DNA of 64,000 nt. It comes from Pelagibacteraceae bacterium AG-365-D07 (GTDB lineage Bacteria; Pseudomonadota; Alphaproteobacteria; Pelagibacterales; Pelagibacteraceae). The translations under genes and the position numbers were made by a program. Positions 21,984-31,799 of this stretch are shown here, piece after piece; the stretch's first letter is position 1, and each line of letters starts with the position of its first letter. The stretch lies in the NCBI GenBank assembly GCA_003280005.1, contig QCGH01000001.1:1-64000 (forward strand), read 5' to 3'. Below the pieces are notes generated by a model. It worked only from the letters and a program-made list of their open reading frames with translations, was not told the DNA's origin and did not search any database.

Positions 21984-23774
21984 TTCTTTCTTATTTTTAA
22001 ATAGATTACTTAGTTCGCTGATCATTACATCTCCAAGTTCCTGAACATCTGTTATTTTGATAGCTCTATTATAGTATCTAGATACATCATGACCAATACC
22101 AATTGCTAATATTTCTATATCCTTTTTGTTTTCAACTAGTTTAACTACTTTTTTTAAATGTTTTTCTAAATAGTCACCAGAATTCACAGAAAGTGTTGAG
22201 TCATCTACTGGTGCGCCATCTGATATTACCATTAAAATTTTCCTTTCCTCTTTTCTTTTTTTTAATCTGCTGTATGCCCACATTATCGCTTCTCCATCAA
22301 TGTTTTCTTTAAGTATTCCTTCTTTAAGCATAAGGCCTAAATTTTTTTTTGATTGACGCCAATGGCTATCAGCACTTTTATAAATAATGTGTCTTAAATC
22401 ATTAAGACGACCAGGATTTTTTATTTTTCCTTTTTTGTTCCATTCCTCTCTTGATTTTCCTCCTTTCCAGTTTTTTGTTGTAAATCCAAGGATTTCAACT
22501 TTTACTGAACATCTTTCCAAAGTTCTTGACAGAATGTCTGCACAAAGTGCTGCTATTGTTATTGGTCTTCCTCTCATTGAGCCAGAATTATCGATTAATA
22601 AAGTCACAACGGTATCTTTAAATTCTAGATCTTTTTCTTTTTTAAACGATAAAGAGTTATACGGATCTATAATAATTCTTGGTAATTTTGAGCTATCTAA
22701 TAAACCTTCCTCCAAGTCAAAATTCCATGAACGGTTTTGTTTTGCCATAAGTTGTCTTTGAAGTTTATTTGCCAACTTTATAATTAAATCTTTAAAGTTA
22801 ATTAATTGTTGGTCAAGATTCTTTCTTAATTTTAATATTTCTTGTTCCTCTTCTAAATTTTCAGCTTTTTCAATTTCATCAAATTCTTTAGTAAAAATTT
22901 TATATTCCTTATCACTTATTGTAGAGTTAAGTTTTTGAATGATATTTTCGGAGCTTTGTTTGTCACTTTCAGTGTCAAAAAGTTTCTCCTCCATCCTAAA
23001 TTCATTTACATCCAAATCTGTTTCAGACATAGACTGATTTTCACTCTCATCTTGCTCTTGATTTTCGTTTGTTTCATTATTTGTGTCTGATCCTTCAGTG
23101 CTATCTTGGTTATTTTCATTTTGATTTTCCTCATTTTTTTGTTCTTCATCTTTTTCTAAAAAATCCAATTCATTTAAAATTTCAATGAATTTTGAACTAT
23201 AGAGATCTTGATTTTCTAAATTGTTTCTTAAATAGTTTAAATGTTTTCCAAAAGTTTTTTTGAATTCATCTTCCCAAAAACTTAAAATTTTTTCACACAA
23301 AATATTTGGTTTTATATCAAAAAAATTTTTTAGCATATAAATTTCAAATGCCTCAGTAATTGTAGTATCTTCTTTTGATTTAAGCTGGTCTTTCCTTTTA
23401 AAATTAATTAAATATTTATAATTATCTATTAAATTTTTATTAATACCTTGCAACATCTTACTGCCAAGTTTTTCATATCTTATTTTTTCCGAAACATCAT
23501 ATAAGGACTTTAGTGTAGGTTTGCTAGGTAAATTTTTTAAATATATTTTTTTGTTTGAAAATTTTCTTTTTAATGCCTCAGAGTCTGTTTCAGCCCTAAA
23601 CTTTAAAAAATCATATTTATTATTTAAGTTATCCAACTCAAAAAAGTTATAATTTTTTGAACTGCTATTTTTTTCTTCAAGTTTAGTATTTTTAACAAAA
23701 TCCTCTGAGATTACTTTAACTGTTGAAATTAAAGCCTGCTTGAATTTTTCTTTTAGATTTTCGTCTTTTTTCAT
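21975..23774 (-). CDS. cobT: CobT-like cobaltochelatase subunit, VWA protein
   Basis: A 599-residue protein: an alpha-helical N-terminal half, a very acidic Glu/Asn/Gln-rich linker around residues 210-250, and a C-terminal von Willebrand A domain with the MIDAS sequence [14 protein letters not shown] and a conserved Asp in ISDGAP. This is the CobT layout, which pairs with the AAA+ CobS ring to drive metal insertion by CobN. CobS is immediately upstream, one base apart. No CobN or other corrin gene is in the window, so the partner chelatase is unproven. Confidence 0.9.
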   Translation of the reverse strand: MKKDENLKEKFKQALISTVKVISEDFVKNTKLEEKNSSSKNYNFFELDNLNNKYDFLKFRAETDSEALKRKFSNKKIYLKNLPSKPTLKSLYDVSEKIRYEKLGSKMLQGINKNLIDNYKYLINFKRKDQLKSKEDTTITEAFEIYMLKNFFDIKPNILCEKILSFWEDEFKKTFGKHLNYLRNNLENQDLYSSKFIEILNELDFLEKDEEQKNEENQNENNQDSTEGSDTNNETNENQEQDESENQSMSETDLDVNEFRMEEKLFDTESDKQSSENIIQKLNSTISDKEYKIFTKEFDEIEKAENLEEEQEILKLRKNLDQQLINFKDLIIKLANKLQRQLMAKQNRSWNFDLEEGLLDSSKLPRIIIDPYNSLSFKKEKDLEFKDTVVTLLIDNSGSMRGRPITIAALCADILSRTLERCSVKVEILGFTTKNWKGGKSREEWNKKGKIKNPGRLNDLRHIIYKSADSHWRQSKKNLGLMLKEGILKENIDGEAIMWAYSRLKKRKEERKILMVISDGAPVDDSTLSVNSGDYLEKHLKKVVKLVENKKDIEILAIGIGHDVSRYYNRAIKITDVQELGDVMISELSNLFKNKKELN

Positions 23775-24749
23775 CTATATTTGAATATTTACCAAGGACT
23801 CTGGTAAATCTTCTCCAAAACATCTTTGATAATACTCAGCTATAGTATTCTTTTCTACATCATCACATTTATTTAAAAAAGTAACTCTAAATGAATAACC
23901 TATATCTTTAAAAATCTGACTATTCTCAGCCCAATGAATAACAGTTCTTGGACTCATAACTGTAGAAATATCACCAGCCATAAAACCTCTTCTAGTTAAA
24001 GCGGCAACCTTAATCATATTAGAAATAATTTCTTTCCCTTTAGCATTATTCATAGTTTTATTTTTTGATAAAATAATTTCCATTTCTTTTTCAAGTTCTA
24101 GATAGTTAAGTGTTGTAACAATATTCCATCTATCCATTTGTCCTTGGTTAATTTGTTGAGTTCCATGGTAAAGACCACTTGTATCTCCCAATCCAATTGT
24201 ATTTGATGTAGCAAATAATCTAAAATATTTATTTTGTTTTAAAACTTTATTCTTGTCTAATAAAGTAAAACTTCCTTCTGACTCTAGTACTCTTTGGATT
24301 ACAAACATTACATCAGGTCTACCTGCATCATATTCATCAAAAACTAGAGCTACTGGATTTTGTATAGACCATGGTAAAATACCTTCTTTAAACTCTGTAA
24401 TTTGTTTTCCTTCCTTAATTACAATTGCATCTTTGCCTATTAAATCTATCCTACTTATATGACTGTCTAAGTTTACTCTAATACAAGGCCAATTTAATCT
24501 TGCAGCAATTTGTTCTATGTGAGTTGATTTACCTGTCCCATGATATCCCTGAACTAATACTCTTTTGTTAAACGCAAAGCCAGATAAAATTGCTAGTGTT
24601 GTATCTCTATCAAATTTATACCCCTTATCAATTTCAGGAACAAACTCGTTCTTTTTAGAAAAACCTTCTATTTCCATATTACTATCTATTCCAAAACTTT
24701 GTCTTACAGAGAGTTTTATATCAGGTATTATATTAATATTTGGTATCAA
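23775..24749 (-). CDS. cobS: CobS-like AAA+ ATPase
   Basis: A 324-residue MoxR-class AAA+ protein. Walker A is QGYHGTGKSTHIEQ, Walker B is ALVFDEYDAG, sensor 1 is LFATSNT, and the arginine finger region lies near MSPRTVIHWAEN. The N-terminal segment with EGFSKKNEFVPEIDKGYKFD matches CobS. It forms a hexameric ring with CobT. The start overlaps the J-domain gene by 17 bp, so the three are one operon. Confidence 0.93.
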   Translation of the reverse strand: MIPNINIIPDIKLSVRQSFGIDSNMEIEGFSKKNEFVPEIDKGYKFDRDTTLAILSGFAFNKRVLVQGYHGTGKSTHIEQIAARLNWPCIRVNLDSHISRIDLIGKDAIVIKEGKQITEFKEGILPWSIQNPVALVFDEYDAGRPDVMFVIQRVLESEGSFTLLDKNKVLKQNKYFRLFATSNTIGLGDTSGLYHGTQQINQGQMDRWNIVTTLNYLELEKEMEIILSKNKTMNNAKGKEIISNMIKVAALTRRGFMAGDISTVMSPRTVIHWAENSQIFKDIGYSFRVTFLNKCDDVEKNTIAEYYQRCFGEDLPESLVNIQI

Positions 24750-25266
24750 GAGTTCCTCTATATGTATTTTTTAATTGAGTATAGGCCAATGTTATTATTT
24801 TAAGTTTTTCTTCAAATTTTTTATTTCCTGAATTCATATCAGGGTGAAATTTTTTAACAAGCTTTTTAAATTTTTCTTGAATTTTTTTCCACTCCACTCC
24901 AGCAGGTATTTTAAGAATACCGAAAGCCTGAATGTCCTCACTATTAAATTTAAATCTTTTGGCGCAATCTAGACCATGATTAATTTTAAATTTCTGATTT
25001 TCGTCTTTAAGTGCATTATTCCATAAAACTTTGAAAAAATTGTCTGGTGAATTAAAATTTTGTGTAGGCTTATGCCATAGCATATCAGACTTGATAAAAT
25101 CTAAAACTTGCTGATCGCTCATCCCAGCAAAGTAATTCCAATTCTTGTTAAATTCCTTGATATGCTCTAGGCAGAGCATCTTATGCTTTTTGCTATTATC
25201 TTTTTCGACTGGAGCTTTAAACTCACCTACATTATTACAATTTTTCCATTCACAAATTGTTTTCAT
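24733..25266 (-). CDS. DnaJ-domain protein upstream of cobS
   Basis: A 177-residue protein with a C-terminal J domain: GVEWKKIQEKFKKLVKKFHPDMN contains the essential HPD tripeptide, and FEEKLKIITLAYTQLKNTY is helix IV. The N-terminal half begins CEWKNC and has a third Cys in MLCLEH, hinting at a small zinc site. A J-domain protein just upstream of cobS-cobT is a common alphaproteobacterial arrangement. It may recruit DnaK to the CobS/CobT machine. It diverges from bolA over only 25 bp. Confidence 0.85.
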   Translation of the reverse strand: MKTICEWKNCNNVGEFKAPVEKDNSKKHKMLCLEHIKEFNKNWNYFAGMSDQQVLDFIKSDMLWHKPTQNFNSPDNFFKVLWNNALKDENQKFKINHGLDCAKRFKFNSEDIQAFGILKIPAGVEWKKIQEKFKKLVKKFHPDMNSGNKKFEEKLKIITLAYTQLKNTYRGTLDTKY

Positions 25267-25291
25267 AATAATTTAATCTATAATATTTTAT

Positions 25292-25552
25292 ATGGATATA
25301 GAAAATTTAATTAAAAATATCAAAGTAAAATTATTAAAAAACACATCTATTAATCATGTACAAATAGAAGATAAAACTTATCTTCATTTAAAGCATTCTT
25401 CTCACCAGAAAAATAAGTTTCATGTTAAATTAACCATCGAATCAGATTATTTAAAAAAAATGAGCAAGTTAGAGGCATCTAAAAAAATACATAAAATTAT
25501 AGAATATGAAATTAAAAATTTTATTCACTCAATTCAGATTTTAATTAAATAA
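25292..25552 (+). CDS. BolA family protein
   Basis: An 86-residue protein with the BolA fold pattern: an N-terminal helix, a strand with INHVQIEDKTYLH, then HFHVKL-like KFHVKLTIES and a C-terminal helix ending HSIQILIK. BolA proteins pair with monothiol glutaredoxins in iron-sulfur trafficking. The usual invasive His/Cys ligand pattern is only partly visible (HSSHQKNKFH). Its 3' end overlaps the convergent aroB by 12 bp. Confidence 0.85.
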   Translation: MDIENLIKNIKVKLLKNTSINHVQIEDKTYLHLKHSSHQKNKFHVKLTIESDYLKKMSKLEASKKIHKIIEYEIKNFIHSIQILIK

Positions 25553-26638
25553 ATTTAATTTAATAAAATTTCTAACTTCTGAAGGATTAAGTTGATTTTT
25601 TAAATTATATCTACCTATTTTTTTTAATGTAATAAAATTTATTTTTTTTGATGTATTTTTTTTATCTACAGTCATATAACGTACAATTTTATCTATATCT
25701 TTTTTATTAAAAAATTTTTTTAAATTATCAAATTTTAATTTCGATAGATGTTCTATTATTATTTGATACTCTTCATTATTTAATGTTTTTAATTTTTTAC
25801 TTAATTTTGTAGCAGATAAAATACCATAAAGGACCGCCTCTCCATGATTTAATTTTTTTGAGTAATTCAATGAAGCTTCATATGCATGACCAAATGTATG
25901 GCCAAAATTTAAACTTTTTCTTAAATTGCTTTCTCTTTCATCTAATTCAATAATTTCCTTTTTTATTTTGCAACTCTCTAAAATTGCCTTCTCAATAAAT
26001 TTTTTTTTTAATTTTAAAATATTGCTTAGATTATTATTTAAAAAATGAAATAATCTTTTATTGTTAATTAGCGAATGTTTTAATATTTCAGCATATCCGC
26101 AAATTATTTCTCTACGAGGTAAACTTTTAAGAAATATTGTATCAGAAACTACTAAGTCTGGTTGGTAAAATGAACCAATTAAATTTTTACCGAATTTGTT
26201 ATTAACACCAGTCTTTCCACCTATAGAAGAGTCAACTTGGGATAATAGAGTTGTTGGAATATTAATAAATTTAAGACCTCTTTTATAAATACTTGCAGCA
26301 AAACTAGATACATCTCCAGCAATACCACCCCCTATACAAATTATTGCATCATTTCTTGTAAAATTATTTTTAAACAACATTTCAAGAATTAAGTTTATAT
26401 ATTTAAAATTTTTATTTTTTTCCGATGCATTAAAAGATAATAATAATTTTTTGTTGTGATGGTATCTAGATTTTATTTTTTTAAAAATATTTTTAGGAAC
26501 ATTTTTATCAACGACTATTAATGATTTTTGAAAATTTATTTTTTCCTTTTTCAAAATTTTTGGTAGTTTAATTACAATATTGTTTCCAATATAAATATTA
26601 TATCGTTTACTCTTCGTATTAATTGGAAGGATTTTCAT
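25541..26638 (-). CDS. aroB: 3-Dehydroquinate synthase
   Basis: A 365-residue enzyme from the ATG complementary to 26636-26638; a TTG three codons upstream is a less likely start. GGGIAGDVSSFAAS and NIPTTLLSQVDSSIGGKTGVN hold the NAD and active-site motifs, GYAEILKH and NFGHTFGHAYE give the zinc ligands, and HGEAVLYGI follows. It converts DAHP to 3-dehydroquinate in the shikimate pathway. Its start lies within the end of aroK, as is typical for this pair. Confidence 0.96.
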   Translation of the reverse strand: MKILPINTKSKRYNIYIGNNIVIKLPKILKKEKINFQKSLIVVDKNVPKNIFKKIKSRYHHNKKLLLSFNASEKNKNFKYINLILEMLFKNNFTRNDAIICIGGGIAGDVSSFAASIYKRGLKFINIPTTLLSQVDSSIGGKTGVNNKFGKNLIGSFYQPDLVVSDTIFLKSLPRREIICGYAEILKHSLINNKRLFHFLNNNLSNILKLKKKFIEKAILESCKIKKEIIELDERESNLRKSLNFGHTFGHAYEASLNYSKKLNHGEAVLYGILSATKLSKKLKTLNNEEYQIIIEHLSKLKFDNLKKFFNKKDIDKIVRYMTVDKKNTSKKINFITLKKIGRYNLKNQLNPSEVRNFIKLNLFN

Positions 26639-27140
26639 TATTAACAATTTTAATTATTTTATTTATAATTTCATTTTTACTTTTATTATCACATTTTACT
26701 TTAAAATCTGACGATTTATAGAAGTTAACTCTTTTTTTATAAAGATCAGTTAAATTTTTATTGGTCATTTTCAAAGCTAACGGTCTTCTGTTATTCTTTT
26801 TAATTCTGGTTAAAATAGTTTTAATTTTCCAATTTAACCAAATAGAGATACTGTTTCTTTTAATCTTTCTTCGAATTCTATCATTTGCAAAAGCTCCACC
26901 ACCAATTGAAATCACAGCCTTATTTCTTTCCAAATAAAATAAAGTAACTTTTTCCTCAATTTTTCTAAAATATTCCTCACCTCTACTTTTGAAAATATCA
27001 GTTATTTTTTCATTCTCAGAAACTTCAATTTTAGTGTCAATATCAATGAATTGATATTTTAATTTTTTAGCCAATTTAAAACCAATGGTAGTTTTACCTG
27101 CGGCCATCATTCCAATTAATACTATATTTTTTTTTATCAT
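26619..27140 (-). CDS. aroK: Shikimate kinase
   Basis: A 173-residue P-loop kinase. GMMAAGKTTIG is the Walker A, FIDIDTKIE with the Asp binds shikimate, FRKIEEKV and SIGGGAF complete the substrate site, and NRRPLAL is the lid region. It phosphorylates shikimate for aromatic amino acid synthesis and is coupled to aroB by a 20-bp overlap. Nothing is unusual. Confidence 0.96.
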   Translation of the reverse strand: MIKKNIVLIGMMAAGKTTIGFKLAKKLKYQFIDIDTKIEVSENEKITDIFKSRGEEYFRKIEEKVTLFYLERNKAVISIGGGAFANDRIRRKIKRNSISIWLNWKIKTILTRIKKNNRRPLALKMTNKNLTDLYKKRVNFYKSSDFKVKCDNKSKNEIINKIIKIVNNENPSN

Positions 27141-27195
27141 TTATTAATATTGAAAAAACATAAATATGTCTTATTTCTAAAATAAATAAACATTT

Positions 27196-27381
27196 ATGGA
27201 ATTTCAAAGAAAAAATAATAACTCAATTATTGGCAAGTTACGAGGCCCCTTATTAAAAGTTTTATTTATTGTGTTAGTCTTAGTAGGCTTTATTTATGCT
27301 TTAGGGTCAATAGATTTTCCTGCTCCAAATAAGAAAATTGAAAAAATTATACCCAATGAGAACTTTAAAATTGTTAAATAA
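27196..27381 (+). CDS. Small single-span membrane protein
   Basis: A 61-residue protein with a basic N-terminus and one hydrophobic segment (residues about 18-40, LLKVLFIVLVLVGFIYALG), then a short exposed tail. It is probably an inner-membrane protein with N-in topology. It diverges from aroK over 55 bp and its 3' end overlaps the following secreted protein gene by 26 bp, which implies coupling. I do not recognise a family. Confidence 0.65.
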   Translation: MEFQRKNNNSIIGKLRGPLLKVLFIVLVLVGFIYALGSIDFPAPNKKIEKIIPNENFKIVK

Positions 27382-29119
27382 AAAAAAGGCCTTATTTTTT
27401 TCATTTTTCATTTTTCTTAACTATTCTTTTGCAGAAGAGCCTGTTGATATATGGAATATCGATAAATCAAAAACAAAGGACACCGTCGAAAATACCGAAA
27501 TTAATAAATCAGCATCAGAGGAAATTTCTGAAGATAGTGTATCTGTTTATGATTTAAATAATAATGACAACAGTCAAAGTCAAATTCTTCTTGAAAGTAA
27601 TCTTGAAGACAAAGTATCTCTTTATGGACTATATGATCCTGATGAAAATAATTTATCTATAGAAATGTGGAATAAATCAGAGGGCAATGAGATAAAAAAA
27701 ATATTTGATAAAATTCTATCAAAGGATTTATCCCAGGATGCCCTTGATATACTTGAAATAGCACTTCTAACAAATTCAAACACTCCTTTCAAAAATATAA
27801 CAAAAGAAGAGTTTTATAATTTTCAAAAGAAATTCTTAATAAAAAAAAATGATTTAGATTTAATAAAAAAGTTCTTAGAAAAAAATCCTGATTATTATTT
27901 AAAAGATGATTTAATTAATTATTATTCTAATTATTACCTAGCAGAAGCTAATATTGAAAAAAGCTGCGAAATATTTGAGTCTATTAGTGAAACAAATCTT
28001 AAGGATGATTATGCATCAAAGCTGAAAATTTATTGTTTAGTAAATTCAAATAAAATAGATCAAGCTTTAATGATTTATGATTTAAAAAAAGAAATAGGTT
28101 TCAAGGATAGTTTTTTTGAAAACAAAATATTTAAGCTGATTGGATTTGAAGAAGAGAGTAATAAAATTTCAGATAAAAATTTGTTAGAATTACATTTATC
28201 TCATAGAGCAGTTGAAAATTTTGAATACATCCCCAATGAAAATACATCTAATGAAATATGGAAATATTTGGCTTCAGCAAATCTTCTAGAAGAAGTAGAA
28301 AATATTGATCTAGAGGATATTGAAAAAATTAATTTAATTGAAAAGGCAGTTCATGATGGCAACTACAATGAGAATGATTTATTTAATTTATACACAAGAT
28401 ATCAATTTAACTTTAATCAACTTTTATCAGCTAAAGAAAATTATAAAACTTTAGATAAATCTGGCCAAAAAGCACTTATTTATCAAAAAATGCTTTTGAC
28501 AATTGAGCCAAATGAAAAGTTATATTTGGCTAGATTGTTAAAAAATTTATTTGAGTCTGAAAATATTGGTAATGCTTTTTATAAAAAACTATCAAGTATA
28601 TTATTAACAATTGATGAGGATAAAATAACATCAGATTTAATGACATTTTATCAAGAAAATATAATTAGTGAAGAAACAGAAATAAAAAAAATAAAATTTA
28701 ATAATAAGATTATTCACCAATCGAAATTGTTAAATTATTTCGTAGAAAAAAACGATATTTCTAAAATTGAGAAAGAAACAAATGATTTATTGAAAAATAT
28801 TTTGAAAGATAAAAAATATATAATAACAACAAATGATGAAATACTTCTGGAGTCGTTGAAATATGATGGGGTCAAAATTTCAAAAAAATACTTGGATAGA
28901 TATTCATCTACAGCCAATATACCTCCAGATATGCAAGCCAAAATCAACGATAGAGATTTAGGTCTAGTTTTATTGAGAATAGTTGAAATTATCGGCGAAG
29001 ATAAACTAAAAAACCTTGGTTCCGAAACTTTGAATTTTATATTAATAACATTAAATCAGCTAGACCTTGATACAATTCGGGATAAAATTATTTTAAAAAC
29101 TTTGCCAATAAGGGTATAA
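27356..29119 (+). CDS. Secreted helical-repeat protein of unknown function
   Basis: From the ATG at 27356 (an in-frame TTG lies at 27338) the protein has 587 residues. The start MRTLKLLNKKKALFFSFFIFLNYSFAEE is a good Sec signal peptide with cleavage after SFA. The rest is acidic, mostly alpha-helical and free of further membrane spans, with leucine-spaced helices reminiscent of TPR or HEAT repeats but without a clean consensus. It is likely periplasmic. It follows a small membrane protein with overlapping frames and precedes def. I do not recognise the family. Confidence 0.75.
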   Translation: MRTLKLLNKKKALFFSFFIFLNYSFAEEPVDIWNIDKSKTKDTVENTEINKSASEEISEDSVSVYDLNNNDNSQSQILLESNLEDKVSLYGLYDPDENNLSIEMWNKSEGNEIKKIFDKILSKDLSQDALDILEIALLTNSNTPFKNITKEEFYNFQKKFLIKKNDLDLIKKFLEKNPDYYLKDDLINYYSNYYLAEANIEKSCEIFESISETNLKDDYASKLKIYCLVNSNKIDQALMIYDLKKEIGFKDSFFENKIFKLIGFEEESNKISDKNLLELHLSHRAVENFEYIPNENTSNEIWKYLASANLLEEVENIDLEDIEKINLIEKAVHDGNYNENDLFNLYTRYQFNFNQLLSAKENYKTLDKSGQKALIYQKMLLTIEPNEKLYLARLLKNLFESENIGNAFYKKLSSILLTIDEDKITSDLMTFYQENIISEETEIKKIKFNNKIIHQSKLLNYFVEKNDISKIEKETNDLLKNILKDKKYIITTNDEILLESLKYDGVKISKKYLDRYSSTANIPPDMQAKINDRDLGLVLLRIVEIIGEDKLKNLGSETLNFILITLNQLDLDTIRDKIILKTLPIRV

Positions 29120-29130
29120 ACTAATAAATT

Positions 29131-29655
29131 ATGGCTATAAAAAAAATTTTAACTGAGCCCAATAAAATTTTGCGTCAGGTATCTAAATCAGTCGAGAAAG
29201 TTACAAAAGAAGAGCAGTTATTGATGGATGATATGCTGGAAACAATGTATCACGCAAATGGAATTGGATTGGCGGCTATACAAATTGGTATTCCAAAAAG
29301 AATAATTGTTATGGATATTTCCAAAGGTGATGAAAAGAAAAATCCAATGTATTTTGTAAATCCTATAATTAATAATAAAAATAAAGAATTATCAACATAC
29401 GAGGAAGGATGTTTGTCAGTGCCTAATCAATTCGCAGAGGTTGATAGACCAGCTACATGCGAAGTCGAATACTTAGATTATAGTGGAGCAAAAAAATTAT
29501 TAAAAGCTACTGGATTATTAGCAACATGCATACAACATGAAATGGATCATTTAGAAGGAATATTATTTATTGATTATCTCTCAAAATTAAAAAAATCAAT
29601 GATAATTAAAAAATTATCTAAGCAGAAAAAAAGTTCTGAAACCTTAGTGATTTAA
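29131..29655 (+). CDS. def: Peptide deformylase
   Basis: A 174-residue metalloenzyme with the three family motifs: GIGLAAIQIG (motif 1, Gln), EEGCLSVP (motif 2, metal Cys) and QHEMDHLEG (motif 3, HExxH). It removes the formyl group from nascent proteins. It is co-oriented with fmt three bases downstream, pairing formylation and deformylation. Confidence 0.97.
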   Translation: MAIKKILTEPNKILRQVSKSVEKVTKEEQLLMDDMLETMYHANGIGLAAIQIGIPKRIIVMDISKGDEKKNPMYFVNPIINNKNKELSTYEEGCLSVPNQFAEVDRPATCEVEYLDYSGAKKLLKATGLLATCIQHEMDHLEGILFIDYLSKLKKSMIIKKLSKQKKSSETLVI

Positions 29656-29658
29656 TTC

Positions 29659-30588
29659 ATGCAAAAAAAAATTGGTTTTATGGGAACGCCAAATTTCGCT
29701 GTTCCAATTCTTAAAAATATTTATCAAAATGGTTATGAAGTATCTGTTGTATATACTCAACCACCTAGTAAATCGAATAGAGGACAAAAGTTAAAAAAAT
29801 CTCCAATACAATCATTTGCTGAAACAATTAACTTTAACGTAAGAACTCCTGATAATTTAAAAAATAATAAATCTGAATGTGAATATTTCAAAAATTTAGA
29901 ATTAGACCTAGTAATTATAGTTGCCTATGGAATAATAATTCCAAAAGAATTCTTATCATTAAGTAAAGAGGGTTTTATTAATCTTCATGCATCAATACTG
30001 CCAAAATGGAGAGGTGCTGCGCCAATTCAACGATCAATAATGAGTCAAAATAAAGAAACTGGTATTAGCGTAATGAGAATAAACGAAAAATTAGATGAAG
30101 GTGATATTTCACACATATTTAAAATTAATATAGAGGAAAATGAAAATGCTGAAAGTTTGAGCGAAAAACTTTCAGCATTGGCATCTGAAAAAATTTCAGA
30201 GGTAATCGATAGCATTATTGATAAAGAAGCAGAATTTAAACCTCAAGACCATTCCAAAGCAACATATGCAAAAAAAATAGATAAAACTGAGGGTTTAATT
30301 GATTGGAATGATAAAGCTGAAAATATCATTGGGAAAATAAATGGATTGTTTCCATATCCTGGTGGGTATTTTGTTTATAAGGGAGAAAGATATAAAATTT
30401 TAAAAGCACAAATATCTTTCAATAAAGATCAACCAGGAAAAGTTCTATCAAATAACCTTGAAATTAGCTGTGGGGAAAATTCAATTAAAATTTTAGAAAT
30501 ACAGCGTGAAGGAAAAAAACCACAAAATATTAGTCAGTTTATACTTGGTTCTCAAATAGAAAAAGGAACCAATTTATTTAATGTTTAG
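29659..30588 (+). CDS. fmt: Methionyl-tRNA formyltransferase
   Basis: A 309-residue enzyme. KIGFMGTPNFAVPIL opens the Rossmann-like domain; VVAYGIIIPKE, INLHASILPKWRGAAPIQRSI (with the catalytic Asn/His) and DEGDI (catalytic Asp) follow, then the C-terminal OB domain. It formylates Met-tRNA-fMet using 10-formyl-THF. The stop overlaps truA by 8 bp. Confidence 0.97.
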   Translation: MQKKIGFMGTPNFAVPILKNIYQNGYEVSVVYTQPPSKSNRGQKLKKSPIQSFAETINFNVRTPDNLKNNKSECEYFKNLELDLVIIVAYGIIIPKEFLSLSKEGFINLHASILPKWRGAAPIQRSIMSQNKETGISVMRINEKLDEGDISHIFKINIEENENAESLSEKLSALASEKISEVIDSIIDKEAEFKPQDHSKATYAKKIDKTEGLIDWNDKAENIIGKINGLFPYPGGYFVYKGERYKILKAQISFNKDQPGKVLSNNLEISCGENSIKILEIQREGKKPQNISQFILGSQIEKGTNLFNV

Positions 30589-31321
30589 ATATCAGATTAT
30601 AGTTGAATACGATGGAACAAACCATTCTGGATGGCAATCACAAAAAAATGCAAAATCAATCCAAAGAGAGATTGAAAAAATTTTGTCTAAAATCTTAAAA
30701 ATTGAAGTTAATATAAATGGTTCAGGAAGAACTGATGCTGGAGTTCATTCAAAAAATCAATCAGCACATTTTGATTATAAAAAATTAATACTTAATAAAT
30801 ATAAATTAATTGCTTCAGTAAATTATTTTTTAAATAAAAAAAATATATCAATAAAAAAAATTATTAGAAAAAATATTACTTTTCATGCAAGATATTCTGC
30901 AAAAGAAAGAGAATATGAATATATTATTCTCAACCGGGATGCACCTCCCATATTAGATAAAAATAAAGTCTGGCATCTAAGATCTAGGCTAGACATTAAA
31001 CTATTAAAAAAAGCAGCAAAGAAACTAATTGGGACTCATAACTTTAATGCATTTAGGTCTTCTAATTGTCAGGCTAAATCTCCGATAAGAACTTTAAAAG
31101 TAATAAAAATTTCTAAGAAAAAAGAAAAAATAATTTTTGTATTAAGATCAAAGTCATTTCTAAGAAATCAGGTAAGATCAATAATTGGGTGTTTGAAATA
31201 TGTAGGTGAAAAAAAATGGACAGTTAAAGATTTAGAAAAAGTTCTTAAGTCTAAAAACAGAAATAATTGTGCTCCACCAGCCCCTGCACAAGGATTATAT
31301 TTATCTAAGATTATTTATTAA
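30581..31321 (+). CDS. truA: tRNA pseudouridine(38-40) synthase
   Basis: A 246-residue TruA. The catalytic Asp is in NGSGRTDAGVHS, preceded by the YDGTNHSGWQSQ strand and followed by YRYIIL-like EYEYIIL and the conserved FLRNQVRSIIG. It modifies positions 38-40 of tRNAs. The gene ends 11 bp inside the convergent SET-domain gene. Confidence 0.96.
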   Translation: MFRYQIIVEYDGTNHSGWQSQKNAKSIQREIEKILSKILKIEVNINGSGRTDAGVHSKNQSAHFDYKKLILNKYKLIASVNYFLNKKNISIKKIIRKNITFHARYSAKEREYEYIILNRDAPPILDKNKVWHLRSRLDIKLLKKAAKKLIGTHNFNAFRSSNCQAKSPIRTLKVIKISKKKEKIIFVLRSKSFLRNQVRSIIGCLKYVGEKKWTVKDLEKVLKSKNRNNCAPPAPAQGLYLSKIIY

Positions 31322-31769
31322 GTCCAAGAGATTTTTTAATTCTCCACCGCGAGGCTTGTTTTACAATATATCCACAACAGTTTTTTGAATTACATTTACA
31401 TGGATAATCTTTAAAATCTTCATCAAAGCTAAAACCATAATCATATGATAGCTCCTCGCCTTTTTTAATATCTTTAATTGACTCAATCCATAATTTTAAA
31501 CCTTTTCCAACTACTTCACAATTTGGATTGCAAGAATGATTTATAAGTCTTGCTGTATTAAAATTGAAATCTCCATCTAAATCATATCTTTTATTAATTT
31601 CAAAAAGGTAAATTCTCTTTGAGTTGTCAAATTTAGGGTTAATTTCACTCTCTTTCTTAGATATTAATTTTCCCTTGTAATAGATTATTCTCGTACCTTT
31701 TTTAATATCTTTAGCCGCGATTAATCCTTTATTATCAATATTTGATTTTTTAATTTTATATAATGCCAT
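31311..31769 (-). CDS. SET-domain protein lysine methyltransferase
   Basis: A 152-residue compact SET protein. The N-terminal strand GLIAAKDIKKGTRIIYYKG, the pseudoknot RLINHSCNPNC with the SAM-binding NHS, and GEELSYDYGF are the SET motifs; a post-SET zinc motif CKCNSKNCCG follows. It should transfer methyl groups from SAM to a protein lysine; the target is unknown. The upstream neighbour on the same strand is a histone-deacetylase-family hydrolase 30 bp away. Confidence 0.88.
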   Translation of the reverse strand: MALYKIKKSNIDNKGLIAAKDIKKGTRIIYYKGKLISKKESEINPKFDNSKRIYLFEINKRYDLDGDFNFNTARLINHSCNPNCEVVGKGLKLWIESIKDIKKGEELSYDYGFSFDEDFKDYPCKCNSKNCCGYIVKQASRWRIKKSLGLNK

Positions 31770-31799
31770 TAAGTCTATTTATGTTAATTTATCAGAAAC

